NCBI RefSeq assembly: GCF_900769625.1
Contig: NZ_CAAGHK010000023.1
Coordinates: forward strand, 1-14,735
DNA from: an uncultured Clostridium sp.
GTDB lineage: Bacteria > Bacillota > Clostridia > Clostridiales > Clostridiaceae
Length of the DNA stretch: 14,735 bases
Direction: 5' to 3'
Positions 1 to 6,330 of this stretch are shown here, one piece after another (positions within the stretch are counted from its first letter, which is position 1; every line of letters begins with the position of its first letter). The position numbers were made by a program, and so were the translations under genes. A model generated the notes under the pieces. That model worked only from the letters and a program-made list of their open reading frames with translations. It did not search any database and was not told the origin of the DNA.

Positions 1-133
1 TAGGTTTCAGTTTTAAAAATAATAACAGTCTGAGAGGCATTGTGTAATCCACACTAGATTGAAATTCTAATAAAATATAAAAAACAACTTCTTTTCCTTG
101 AGCCTCTGCTTTGTATACAATATCAGCTTCTTT
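1..133 (-). mobile_element. Rpn/YhgA-like PD-(D/E)XK nuclease-transposase fragment
   Basis: This is the downstream part of the chimeric reading frame. The stretch GKEVVFYILLEFQSSVDY followed by MPLRLLL matches what I know of Rpn (YhgA-like) proteins, where a hydrophobic strand leads into an E-x-Q catalytic motif and then 'MP-x-RLL'. The N-terminal part of that family is absent, and the sequence after RLLLF departs from it. Only about 44 codons are visible, so this is a fragment of a mobile-element-associated gene and not an intact element. Confidence 0.5.
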
Positions 134-274
134 TTCTTCATTTGCAGCTTCTTCTGCACTTATAGATTCAAAATCTACTAATTCTGCGTCCTTGCCGCTC
201 ATTTTTATTCCATCTGCAATTAATTCTGCCATTCTCTTTGTATTTCCTGATAAACTATAATAAACTATTTTCAT
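1..274 (-). pseudogene. Flavodoxin 5' end fused in frame to an Rpn/YhgA-like nuclease fragment (runs off left edge)
   Basis: The ATG at 274 has an AGGAGA ribosome binding site 8 bases upstream, and 91 codons stay open to the window edge. Residues 1 to about 47 read as a flavodoxin: MKIVYYSLSGNTKRMAELIA contains the S-x-S/T-G-N-T-type phosphate loop that binds FMN. From about residue 48 (KEADIVYKAEAQGKEV) the flavodoxin pattern, normally a 'DIVVFGCPAMG'-like strand, disappears. It is replaced by FYILLEFQSSVDYTMPLRLL, which resembles the PD-(D/E)XK core of Rpn/YhgA-like recombination-promoting nuclease/putative transposases. Both families tend to have a similar 'ADIV' segment at the join, so recombination at microhomology is plausible. 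The last ten residues no longer fit the nuclease family, so further damage is likely. An FMN-binding electron carrier is improbable; a nonfunctional relic is the best call. Family assignments are from memory of motifs. Confidence 0.6.
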
Positions 275-346
275 ATTAATTTCTCCTATCTCTTATGAAT
301 ATATTTAAATGATTTCTTAAAGCGTTCAGCTTTAATTTATGTCTTT

Positions 347-374
347 ATTATAATGAGATTTTACTCATTATAAT
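347..374. promoter_or_regulatory. Operator-like inverted repeat upstream of the flavodoxin relic
   Basis: ATTATAATGAG (347-357) and CTCATTATAAT (364-374) are perfect 11-base inverted arms with a six-base spacer. They lie 73-100 bases upstream of the relic's ATG. Each arm carries TATAAT on one strand, so the site overlaps any -10 box placed here, as repressor sites often do. The half-site resembles the TTATAAT half of PerR-type boxes, but the spacing is wrong for a canonical PerR box. The regulator is not identified. Confidence 0.45.
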
Positions 375-449
375 GTGATTCAAATCAAATATTCTGATTT
401 TCTAAAAAATAATCTGAAAAGTTTTTAATTTTATCTGAACACAAAAAAA

Positions 450-479
450 ACAGCTTGAAACCTTATAATTTCAAGCTGT
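450..479 (-). terminator. Intrinsic terminator of gapN
   Basis: On the minus strand, ACAGCTTGAAA pairs perfectly with TTTCAAGCTGT across an eight-base loop and is followed by eight T residues. It begins 60 bases after the gapN stop. The clean stem and long T-run make this one of the most certain terminators in the window. Confidence 0.9.
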
Positions 480-538
480 CCATATGCTTATATAAATACT
501 ATTATTTTAATATGCAGGCAGAACATCAACTCTGCTTT

Positions 539-1999
539 TTATCTTAAATTCAGTACTGTAACCTTAGGTCTTGACATAGATTCAATTGAGTATCTTATAC
601 CCTGAGTTCCCATACCCGAAGCTTTAACACCTAAGAATGGGAAGTGGTCTGGACCTCTTTCTGTCTTATTATTTACTTGAACTGTTCCTACCTCTAATTT
701 ATCTGCCACATAAAATGCATCATTTATATTTTCTGTAAACACTGAACTTTGAAGTCCGTATTCTGATTCATTTGCCAGCTTTATGGCTTCATCTTTATCT
801 TTAACTCTTATGACAGGAAGTATTGGACCAAATGGTTCTTCCCATGCAATTCTCATATCTGTGCTCACATTATCAAAAAGTGTTGGATAAATTAAGTTTC
901 CTTCTCTCTGTCCTCCAGTAATTATTTGCGCTCCCTTAGCCTGCGCATCTTCCATAAGTTCTGAAACAAAATCTGCTGCTTTTTCACTTATTAATGGTAC
1001 TACATCAACTGCATCTTTTTCTAAAGGACTTCCTACAGTAAGCTTTTCTATTCTTAATTTTAATTTTTCTACTAATTCATCTGCAACCTTATCTACTACT
1101 AAAATTCTCTTAACAGCTGTACATCTCTGACCAGAATATGAGTATGCACCTGCTACAATGTTGTCAGCGACAAGTTCAAGGTCAGCATCTTCTAGAACTA
1201 TAGCTGCATCCTTTCCTCCAAGTTCCATTAAAAGTGGCACCATTGTAGTATTCTTTGAAATTCTAGCACCAATTTCACTGCTTCCAGTAAAGTTTATAAA
1301 GTCTATATCTTCATGTGTAGTAACATAATCTCCAATTTCGCTTCCTTTTCCAGTAATAGTATTTAACACTCCCTTAGGAACTCCTGCTTTTTCAAATATT
1401 GCTGAAAGATAAAGTCCACAAAGGCTTCCTTGAGTTGCAGGCTTTAATACTATTGAATTACCTATTACTATTGCTGGTGCAATCTTTGAAGCTGCAAGAT
1501 TTACTGGATAATTAAATGGTGATATTGCAAGAACTACTCCAAGTGGTTCTCTTTTTACAATTGAAACTTTATTATTTTTAAATCCTGGAAAACTATCACC
1601 TGGAATACTTTCACCTGATAAATTTTTAGCGCTCTCTGCTGTAAATCTTATAAAATCTGCTGTTCTTGAAACTTCTGAACGACAGCTCTTCATATCTTTA
1701 GAAATTTCCATCATCATAAGCTGTGATAATTCATCTATATTTTCTATTAAAAGATCTGCTGCTTTGTATAAAATATCAGCTCTTTCATTTGTATTCACAT
1801 TTCTCCATTGTTTTTGTGCATTCTTGGCGCTTCCAATGACAAAATCAACTTCTTCTTTTGTCATTGCTGGAACTCTGCCTAAAAGTGAATCATCAATTGG
1901 TGATTTTATATCTATAAATCTTCCACTTGTGCTTTCCATCCATTCACCATTTACTAAATTTCTATATGTATTGTTTTCATCTTTAATGTAATTTAACAT
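539..1999 (-). CDS. gapN: Non-phosphorylating NADP-dependent glyceraldehyde-3-phosphate dehydrogenase (GapN)
   Basis: GapN oxidises glyceraldehyde-3-phosphate directly to 3-phosphoglycerate. It makes NADPH in the cytosol and bypasses the ATP-yielding GAPDH/PGK steps, which matters in clostridia lacking an oxidative pentose phosphate pathway. The 486 residues match the aldehyde dehydrogenase superfamily length. Motifs (numbered from the chosen start) are SPFNYP with the oxyanion Asn163, LKPAT, FTGSSEIG, the general base Glu259 in MELGGKDAA, and the catalytic Cys293 in SGQRCTAVKR. The SGQRCTAVKR and ERGPDHFPFLG signatures fit GapN better than other aldehyde dehydrogenases, and the whole protein reads like C. 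acetobutylicum GapN. The start is the ATG at 1999, with AGGATGAGG just upstream; an in-frame TTG at 2026 opens the frame further but lacks a ribosome site. Only 50 bases separate it from the decayed hmp relic, and no strong promoter is visible there, so transcription may start within or before the relic. Confidence 0.95.
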   Translation of the reverse strand: MLNYIKDENNTYRNLVNGEWMESTSGRFIDIKSPIDDSLLGRVPAMTKEEVDFVIGSAKNAQKQWRNVNTNERADILYKAADLLIENIDELSQLMMMEISKDMKSCRSEVSRTADFIRFTAESAKNLSGESIPGDSFPGFKNNKVSIVKREPLGVVLAISPFNYPVNLAASKIAPAIVIGNSIVLKPATQGSLCGLYLSAIFEKAGVPKGVLNTITGKGSEIGDYVTTHEDIDFINFTGSSEIGARISKNTTMVPLLMELGGKDAAIVLEDADLELVADNIVAGAYSYSGQRCTAVKRILVVDKVADELVEKLKLRIEKLTVGSPLEKDAVDVVPLISEKAADFVSELMEDAQAKGAQIITGGQREGNLIYPTLFDNVSTDMRIAWEEPFGPILPVIRVKDKDEAIKLANESEYGLQSSVFTENINDAFYVADKLEVGTVQVNNKTERGPDHFPFLGVKASGMGTQGIRYSIESMSRPKVTVLNLR

Positions 2000-2049
2000 A
2001 CTTATCCTCATCCTTTTGTTTATCAAAATCTTTTTATCTTTTAAATTGT

Positions 2050-2645
2050 TTATTTTGTTATATCAACATCTGGTCCGAATAATTCATAATTAATCTGTTC
2101 CTTTTGTATTCCCATGGCCGCTAGATTCTGGTAGACACTCTTCATAAAAGGTAGTGGCCCGCAGAAATAAAACTCACCATCTAAAGGAATATTTTTCCTC
2201 ATCCATCCTTCATTTATTCTTCCCTGTGCATCATAATCTCTACCTATTTTATCACTATTAAATGGTCTTGTATATATAACAGTTTTCTTTAAATTAGTAT
2301 TTTATTCCAATACCTTCATTTCTTCTTTAAAGCTATGGTTCTTTGACTTAGGTATACTGTATATAATGTAAATTTTTCTGATGCTGTCTTTTACAGCTTC
2401 TTCTGCCATTGTAAGCATTGGAGTAATTCCAATTCCTCCGCCTAATAACACTAAAGGCCTGTCGTTATCTTTAAGTACGGAACTTCCCATAGGACTGTGA
2501 TATAAATACTGTCGCCTTCATTTACTTCATCACATAATTTTTTGCTTAAATATCCTTCACTTTCCCTCTTAACACTTATTCTATAAAAATCTTCATTCTA
2601 TGTTTTAGATAAAGTATACTGTCTCGGCTTAGTAAAGCTGCCATC
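2050..2645 (-). pseudogene. hmp: Flavohemoprotein (nitric oxide dioxygenase) C-terminal half, disrupted
   Basis: The translation reads KPRQYTLS (FAD-binding R-x-Y-S-type motif), DFYRISVKRE, then in a shifted frame RPLVLLGGGIGITPML (NAD-binding glycine motif), FYFCGPLPFMKSVYQNL and YELFGPDVDI at the end. This order and the ending fit the reductase half of Hmp-type flavohemoglobins, which detoxify nitric oxide. The heme-binding globin domain and the first part of the FAD domain are missing. Lesions seen are a TAG at 2598-2600, a frameshift near 2497-2500 (one base lost, before SPMGSSVLK) and a TAA at 2302-2304 in an otherwise readable frame to the TAA at 2050-2052. Another ferredoxin-NADP-reductase-like oxidoreductase is possible, but the C-terminus favours Hmp. 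It is not functional as an enzyme. Confidence 0.8.
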
Positions 2646-2828
2646 TTCATCATCAACGTCACTTCGTTCATATTTCTCTCGTTCTAGATATTCATCAATT
2701 TCAGCTTCTAATAGTTGTTACATAATGCTTTTTAGTAACTTTTGCATTAAGCCATTTTTACTGACGACATCGTCCATTGTCTTACAGTTTTTTATTTCTT
2801 CTTCATAGTTTATTTTTGATTCTTTCAT
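2646..2828 (-). mobile_element. IS256/mutator-family transposase N-terminal fragment fused to the hmp relic
   Basis: The ATG at 2828 has a GGAGG site 7 bases upstream. The frame reads MKESKINYEEEIKNCKTMDD, then VVSKNGLMQKLLKSIM, a TAA stop at 2718-2720, then QLLEAEIDEYLEREKYERSD. The 'NGLM-LLK-I-QLLEAE-EYLG-EKYERSD' pattern is the start of IS256/mutator-type transposases. The DDE catalytic core is absent: after YERSD the frame passes into hmp sequence (junction somewhere in 2630-2658). No IS terminal repeats were found around it. The join looks like an insertion followed by deletion, leaving the element's 5' end attached to the host gene's 3' half. Exact junction unknown. Confidence 0.65.
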
Positions 2829-2931
2829 TTGGAATCCTCCCTTATCAATTTAAAGTATATTATTCCAAATATTCCATCAAACCATACAAAAAAGAATTAG
2901 GTACAAAGTTTAATTATGCTTTATTTTACTG

Positions 2932-3663
2932 TTATTTGATTTTATTTTTAAGCGCCTTTTCAAGTTCATCCCTGTTTTCCATTCCACAGAATTTTAATAT
3001 ATCTTCAATGGAAGAAAATTCATCGATTTTTTCCATAACATCACCAGCAGTTTGTGCTTCTTCATCACACTGCTGATTTTTAATATTAAGCCCCTGTTCC
3101 ATTTTAGTAAGACATTCACTGCATATGCATCCCTTAAAATCAGCATATCTCTCATTCAGTCCTGTATTTATTTCAGGATAAAGATTGAAAAGCAGTTCCT
3201 TTAAAGATGTGCATGAACATCCATCACATTTATCAAGGAGATACTCCCTTACATATATAAATTTATCTACATATATTTTATAATATTCCAAAGAATCATT
3301 CTTAACCTTCACTGCTGGCATCATTAAACTCATTTCATCATCGTATAAGAATAAATAATCTGAACTTTTATCTATTTTTAAATCTTCACTGTCAATGAAA
3401 ATCCCGTCAAATTCACTGCTTTCAATTATGTATTCATTTATTTCTGAATTATCTATCAACTTTATCACACATTTATCACTGACAGCACCATCATTAAATA
3501 TATAACTCTCTTTCAGCAGTTCATCATAATTATTATCTTTAGTAATTTCTTTTACAAATCCAACTTTACTTTTTGTTGACTTCAGCATTTCTGCAAGATT
3601 ATTTATTGTATTTAATTCACATATATCATTTTCATTATTGACTTTATCTTTTAAATGTAGCAT
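2932..3663 (-). CDS. Unrecognised protein with two cysteine triads
   Basis: This 243-residue acidic soluble protein matches no family I recognise. The start is the ATG at 3663, with GGAGG 9 bases upstream; a TTG further out would swallow that site. There is no signal peptide or membrane segment. The N-terminal part (1-135) is rich in Asp, Glu and Lys, with alternating hydrophobic stretches such as EFDGIFIDSEDL and SDYLFLYDDEMSLMMPAVKV. The notable part is CDGCSC (Cys146, 149, 151) and, about 28 residues later, CICSEC (Cys179, 181, 184). The spacing is mirror-symmetric, C-x2-C-x-C then C-x-C-x2-C, suggesting a zinc or iron-sulfur site. A short helical tail ends in KALKNKIK. It stands alone, with its own promoter upstream and decayed genes either side. 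Metal binding is inference. Confidence 0.8.
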   Translation of the reverse strand: MLHLKDKVNNENDICELNTINNLAEMLKSTKSKVGFVKEITKDNNYDELLKESYIFNDGAVSDKCVIKLIDNSEINEYIIESSEFDGIFIDSEDLKIDKSSDYLFLYDDEMSLMMPAVKVKNDSLEYYKIYVDKFIYVREYLLDKCDGCSCTSLKELLFNLYPEINTGLNERYADFKGCICSECLTKMEQGLNIKNQQCDEEAQTAGDVMEKIDEFSSIEDILKFCGMENRDELEKALKNKIK

Positions 3664-3690
3664 ATATTTATTCCTCCATATCAATACTTC

Positions 3691-3719
3691 ATTATAAAAT
3701 ATCTGATATAATGTTTCAA
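3691..3719 (-). promoter_or_regulatory. Sigma-A promoter for the cysteine-triad protein
   Basis: TTGAAA (3714-3719), a 17-base spacer and a perfect TATAAT (3691-3696) lie upstream of the ATG at 3663, leaving a leader of about 20 bases that holds the GGAGG site. Spacing and hexamers are near consensus. Confidence 0.75.
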
Positions 3720-3780
3720 ATACATTTAACAGATGAAAAAAATAAATAATCTGCTTATGTTCACTTTTAAATTATATACA

Positions 3781-3810
3781 GAAAAGCCGTGCAGCAGACA
3801 TGGCTTTTTC
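3781..3810 (-). terminator. Hairpin terminator after the methyltransferase relic
   Basis: AAAAGCC pairs with GGCTTTT, extended inward by a wobble and two more pairs around a seven-base loop. It begins 11 bases beyond the relic's last stop at 3821. T-runs flank the stem on both strands, so it could act in either direction, but only minus-strand genes are present here. Confidence 0.7.
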
Positions 3811-3820
3811 TTCAACCTTT

Positions 3821-4250
3821 TCAATTTAAAACTATGAGATTTTCATGTAAATTAAATCTTTCACTATCTTCTTCATTGGGAATAGGGTCTAAAATAAAAA
3901 ATTTCCCTTGCGGACGGAGTATTCGTGCAACTTCTTTAAATGTCATTTCTATATCTGGAAAATGATATATCCTTTTCCTCTGCACGCTTTATGTTTTCCT
4001 TAAGTGCTTCTTCAACTATATCCAGACCTGTGACATGGACATGAGGATTTTTTTCTGCTATAGCAAATGCAAGATAACCGCTTCCAGTACCAAGATCAAG
4101 GAGTTTCATTCCTTCTTCTGGCAGTTTTATGCTGTCCAGTATCATATTTAAATGTTCTTTATCCTGTGTCTGCTTGTTATAAAACTTCTCTTCCTTAAAA
4201 CTCTTTTCAAAGCCTCTTTTTGCTGCTTCAATATTTTCCTTTATATTCAT
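3821..4250 (-). pseudogene. Class I SAM-dependent methyltransferase with internal deletion
   Basis: The ATG at 4250 has AGGTGA just upstream. The first 95 or so residues read as a normal methyltransferase N-terminus: MKLLDLGTGSGYLAFAIAEK is motif I, binding S-adenosylmethionine, and VTGLDIVEEALK carries the acidic motif II residue. After AEEKDI the frame ends in SFSRYRNDI and a stop at 3936. In another frame immediately downstream, HFPDIEMTFKEVARILRPQG and FFILDPIPNEEDSERF are the expected later part of the same family (the usual 'LHHFPD' and 'LRPGG' region). About 30 codons between them, including motif III, are gone and the frame is shifted. The end after SERF also looks truncated. Substrate unknown; almost certainly inactive. 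Confidence 0.8.
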
Positions 4251-4346
4251 ACATTCACCTTCTTATACCATAAATCGCTTTATATATATTTGTGAATTAT
4301 TTACTTCACTTTTACAACTAATAATTGTTTTATCATGTTCTCATAG

Positions 4347-4552
4347 TTATTTCGTTAAAATTACGTTTAGCGAAATAATTTCTTTTTTGAATTTTTCTCA
4401 GCAAACTGTGAAATCATAATCCACCACTTAAAATCTTTCGCAACAAGCTGTGAAATTATAAATATGCCACATATTACTATACAGCTGCAATAAACTCTGC
4501 TCACTTACCGTACATCGCTGTACCTTCTGTAGACTGTCAATATAATATGTGG
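4347..4552 (-). ncRNA. Candidate structured RNA / intergenic repeat element
   Basis: No gene is found between 4251 and 4576, but most of it folds. Read on the minus strand, CCACATATTA and TAATATGTGG (4543-4552 with 4467-4476) form a perfect 10-base closing stem. Inside are CTACAG paired with CTGTATAG (one bulged T), and a hairpin GTACA-GCGA-TGTAC (4510-4523) whose loop is a GNRA tetraloop only on the minus strand. Downstream are two copies of a 20-base hairpin (4436-4455 and 4394-4413), TTTC-A-CAG, a four-base loop, YTG-N-GAAA, whose differences keep pairing through a G-C to G-U change. A further hairpin, TTATTTCG with CGAAATAA, lies at 4347-4378. The block begins 24 bases after the PHP gene stop and ends 97 bases before the methyltransferase relic's start. 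It could be a 3' UTR element, a leader, an independent small RNA or a dispersed repeat. It matches no riboswitch class I can name. Confidence 0.5.
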
Positions 4553-4576
4553 ATTTGAATTCTATTCTTTTTAGAT

Positions 4577-6142
4577 TTACATACTTTTTTTAAATAAATC
4601 CCTGAATGTTCTCAATTCATGCTTCTTATAACTATGATATACTGAATTTATATATCCTCTAAACCTGCCATCCTCTTCCCTTATCTCAACACTTAAGTAT
4701 TTATACTCATGTTCTTTCCATTGTGCAGTAAAATCTATCCTTCCTTCACTACTGAGACTTTTCTCAAATCTTTTTCCATTTTCAATAAAACAGACTTTTA
4801 GAGGAAAATGAGTTTCATTTATCTTACCGTATTCATTATTGATATTTTCTAAATTAATATTTATTGAATAATAAATCTGTGCATTATGTGTTATTTTTAT
4901 CTCATCACCTGGCAGATAAGTTTCACTTTTGCCGCTACTTATAACTTCTATTCTTATATCAAGTATAATTCCTCTGCTCACATAAGCATGTCCCTTCTTA
5001 AGGGAATGTATTATATTATCTGCAATCAGTCCATTTGAATAAATAAATGTAGCGGGGTCTCCGATAATTGATCTTTCATTTGAATTATCATAAGTTTCAG
5101 TAGGAAGAATATGCGCATCACTGCCTCCAATTCCATATATTCTATAGCCATCATTCCATAGTATATCAAGCATCTTCAAAACCTTGTCATTACTTTCCGC
5201 TCCCAGATAATATGTAGGATCATTACAGATTTCTATTGTCTGGAACTTATCCAATTCCACATTTAACAGTTTCCACTTCCAAAATTCAAGAAGCATATGG
5301 TTTACGCTATATACTGCTTTTTCATCCCTATATGTGCTTACAAGTTCTTTTACCATATTTTCTTGAATCTCATTGGAACTTTTATATTTTTTATATTTTT
5401 TATTTTCAATAATTTTCTTTAAAGCAAGACTTAGAGGAAATTTTCTAATTCCTAAAATATTAAAATGTCCATCTTCTAATGTAATTTCAGTACCTGGTAT
5501 TATCAATAATTCATTTTCTCTTTTCCATCCAGTTGGAACTATATTATGTTCTGTACATACTGCAAAATCAAGATTCATTTCTTTAGCTGCCTTTATATAT
5601 AATTTATTTGTCATTTTCCCATCTGAAAGTATTGTGTGAGTATGAAAATCTCCCTTATACCATCTTCTCTCTTTAGAAAAACTCTTATTCCAGTCATAAC
5701 TACTCAAGCTTAGAAGGCTTTTATTTTCAGTATTATAATCTACCCATACGTCTTCCCCAAGCTTGTCTATATCTCCATTTATAAATTCATTTAAACCTTC
5801 TATAACTACATTATATTTCTGATTTTCTTTTTTCTTTTCTAAGCTGATTATTATGAGTTTCCATACACCTGTAACTATTTTCCCTGGATATGCACCAATG
5901 CTGCATTTACTGCTATCTTCTGATATAATTAAATTATTTTTTGAATTAATGCTCCTATATTGCAGTCTTAAGACATTATTAGAATCTATTAACATTAAGT
6001 ATACAACTGGATTCTTTTTCTCATATGAATTAAATTTAATATTTAAATATTTATAGTATTTATCTATGTCAAATTTCTCTACACTTATATCTTTTTTAGT
6101 TTCAAATTCAAACCTATTCTGAAAATCTGATTTATTCTCCAT
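4577..6142 (-). CDS. PHP-domain metallohydrolase (CehA/McbA-like)
   Basis: The protein has 521 residues. Residues 163-390 form a PHP (polymerase and histidinol phosphatase) domain with its metal ligands in order: FHTHT (His167, His169), SDG (Asp174), TEHN (His199), GTEIT (Glu219), VNHM (His282) and GGSDAH (Asp342, His344). Such domains hold a cluster of Zn, Fe or Mn ions and hydrolyse phosphate esters or other bonds. The GTEIT..GHFNILGI and GGSDAH arrangement suits the CehA/McbA group. Residues 1-160 and 395-521 are probably beta-rich accessory domains. There is no signal peptide or membrane segment, so it is predicted cytoplasmic. The start at 6142 has AGAGGG 6 bases upstream. It is a single-gene unit with its own promoter, followed by the structured block at 4347-4552. 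Substrate unknown. Confidence 0.85.
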   Translation of the reverse strand: MENKSDFQNRFEFETKKDISVEKFDIDKYYKYLNIKFNSYEKKNPVVYLMLIDSNNVLRLQYRSINSKNNLIISEDSSKCSIGAYPGKIVTGVWKLIIISLEKKKENQKYNVVIEGLNEFINGDIDKLGEDVWVDYNTENKSLLSLSSYDWNKSFSKERRWYKGDFHTHTILSDGKMTNKLYIKAAKEMNLDFAVCTEHNIVPTGWKRENELLIIPGTEITLEDGHFNILGIRKFPLSLALKKIIENKKYKKYKSSNEIQENMVKELVSTYRDEKAVYSVNHMLLEFWKWKLLNVELDKFQTIEICNDPTYYLGAESNDKVLKMLDILWNDGYRIYGIGGSDAHILPTETYDNSNERSIIGDPATFIYSNGLIADNIIHSLKKGHAYVSRGIILDIRIEVISSGKSETYLPGDEIKITHNAQIYYSININLENINNEYGKINETHFPLKVCFIENGKRFEKSLSSEGRIDFTAQWKEHEYKYLSVEIREEDGRFRGYINSVYHSYKKHELRTFRDLFKKSM

Positions 6143-6162
6143 ATTTGCCCTCTTTTTTACCC

Positions 6163-6191
6163 ATAATATTTTTATCCTATATAAAATTCAA
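6163..6191 (-). promoter_or_regulatory. Sigma-A promoter of the PHP-domain gene
   Basis: TTGAAT (6186-6191), a 17-base spacer and TATTAT (6163-6168) sit 20 bases before the ATG at 6142. An inverted repeat lies about 27 bases further upstream. Confidence 0.65.
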
Positions 6192-6217
6192 GTTCATAAT
6201 CTGAACAAAATAACTAT

Positions 6218-6233
6218 AACAATGTTCATTGTT
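6218..6233. promoter_or_regulatory. Inverted repeat AACAATG-AA-CATTGTT upstream of the PHP promoter
   Basis: This is a perfect 7+2+7 inverted repeat, 27 bases upstream of the -35 box. On the minus strand the heptamer ATGAACA recurs immediately and again about 14 bases further upstream (three copies within 6222-6253). This spacing suggests a transcription factor site, but no regulator is identified. It could also be chance in AT-rich DNA. Confidence 0.35.
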
Positions 6234-6260
6234 CATTTCAAGATGTTCATTTTAATCGAC

Positions 6261-6289
6261 AAAGACTCTGCATAATATACAGAGTCTTT
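6261..6289 (-). terminator. Terminator of the serine-rich protein/kinase operon
   Basis: AAAGACTCTG (6261-6270) pairs perfectly with CAGAGTCTTT (6280-6289) around a nine-base loop. It lies 42 bases past the stop of the 189-residue protein gene. The T-tail is short on the minus strand (TTT then mixed), but the ten-pair stem is clear. Confidence 0.7.
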
Positions 6290-6330
6290 TAAGATTTGAA
6301 TTATAATACAGGCTAAGTTCTAAACTTTAT

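Noticed and set aside
1764..1991. Plus-strand open frame opposite gapN
   Set aside because: It is the antisense of a strongly conserved enzyme gene, with no start signals of its own.
2302..2490. Short minus-strand frame with an NAD-binding glycine motif as a separate gene
   Set aside because: It is one frame of the decayed hmp relic, and its ATG is an internal methionine of that family.
2777..3076. Plus-strand hydrophobic open frame
   Set aside because: It is antisense to the transposase fragment and the cysteine-triad gene, with no supporting signals.
4394..4455. Possible CRISPR-like direct repeats
   Set aside because: There are only two copies, each is self-complementary, and there is no regular spacer array or cas gene.
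4467..4552. tRNA or known riboswitch
   Set aside because: There is no T-loop or anticodon arm arrangement, and no conserved core of a riboswitch class that I can recognise.
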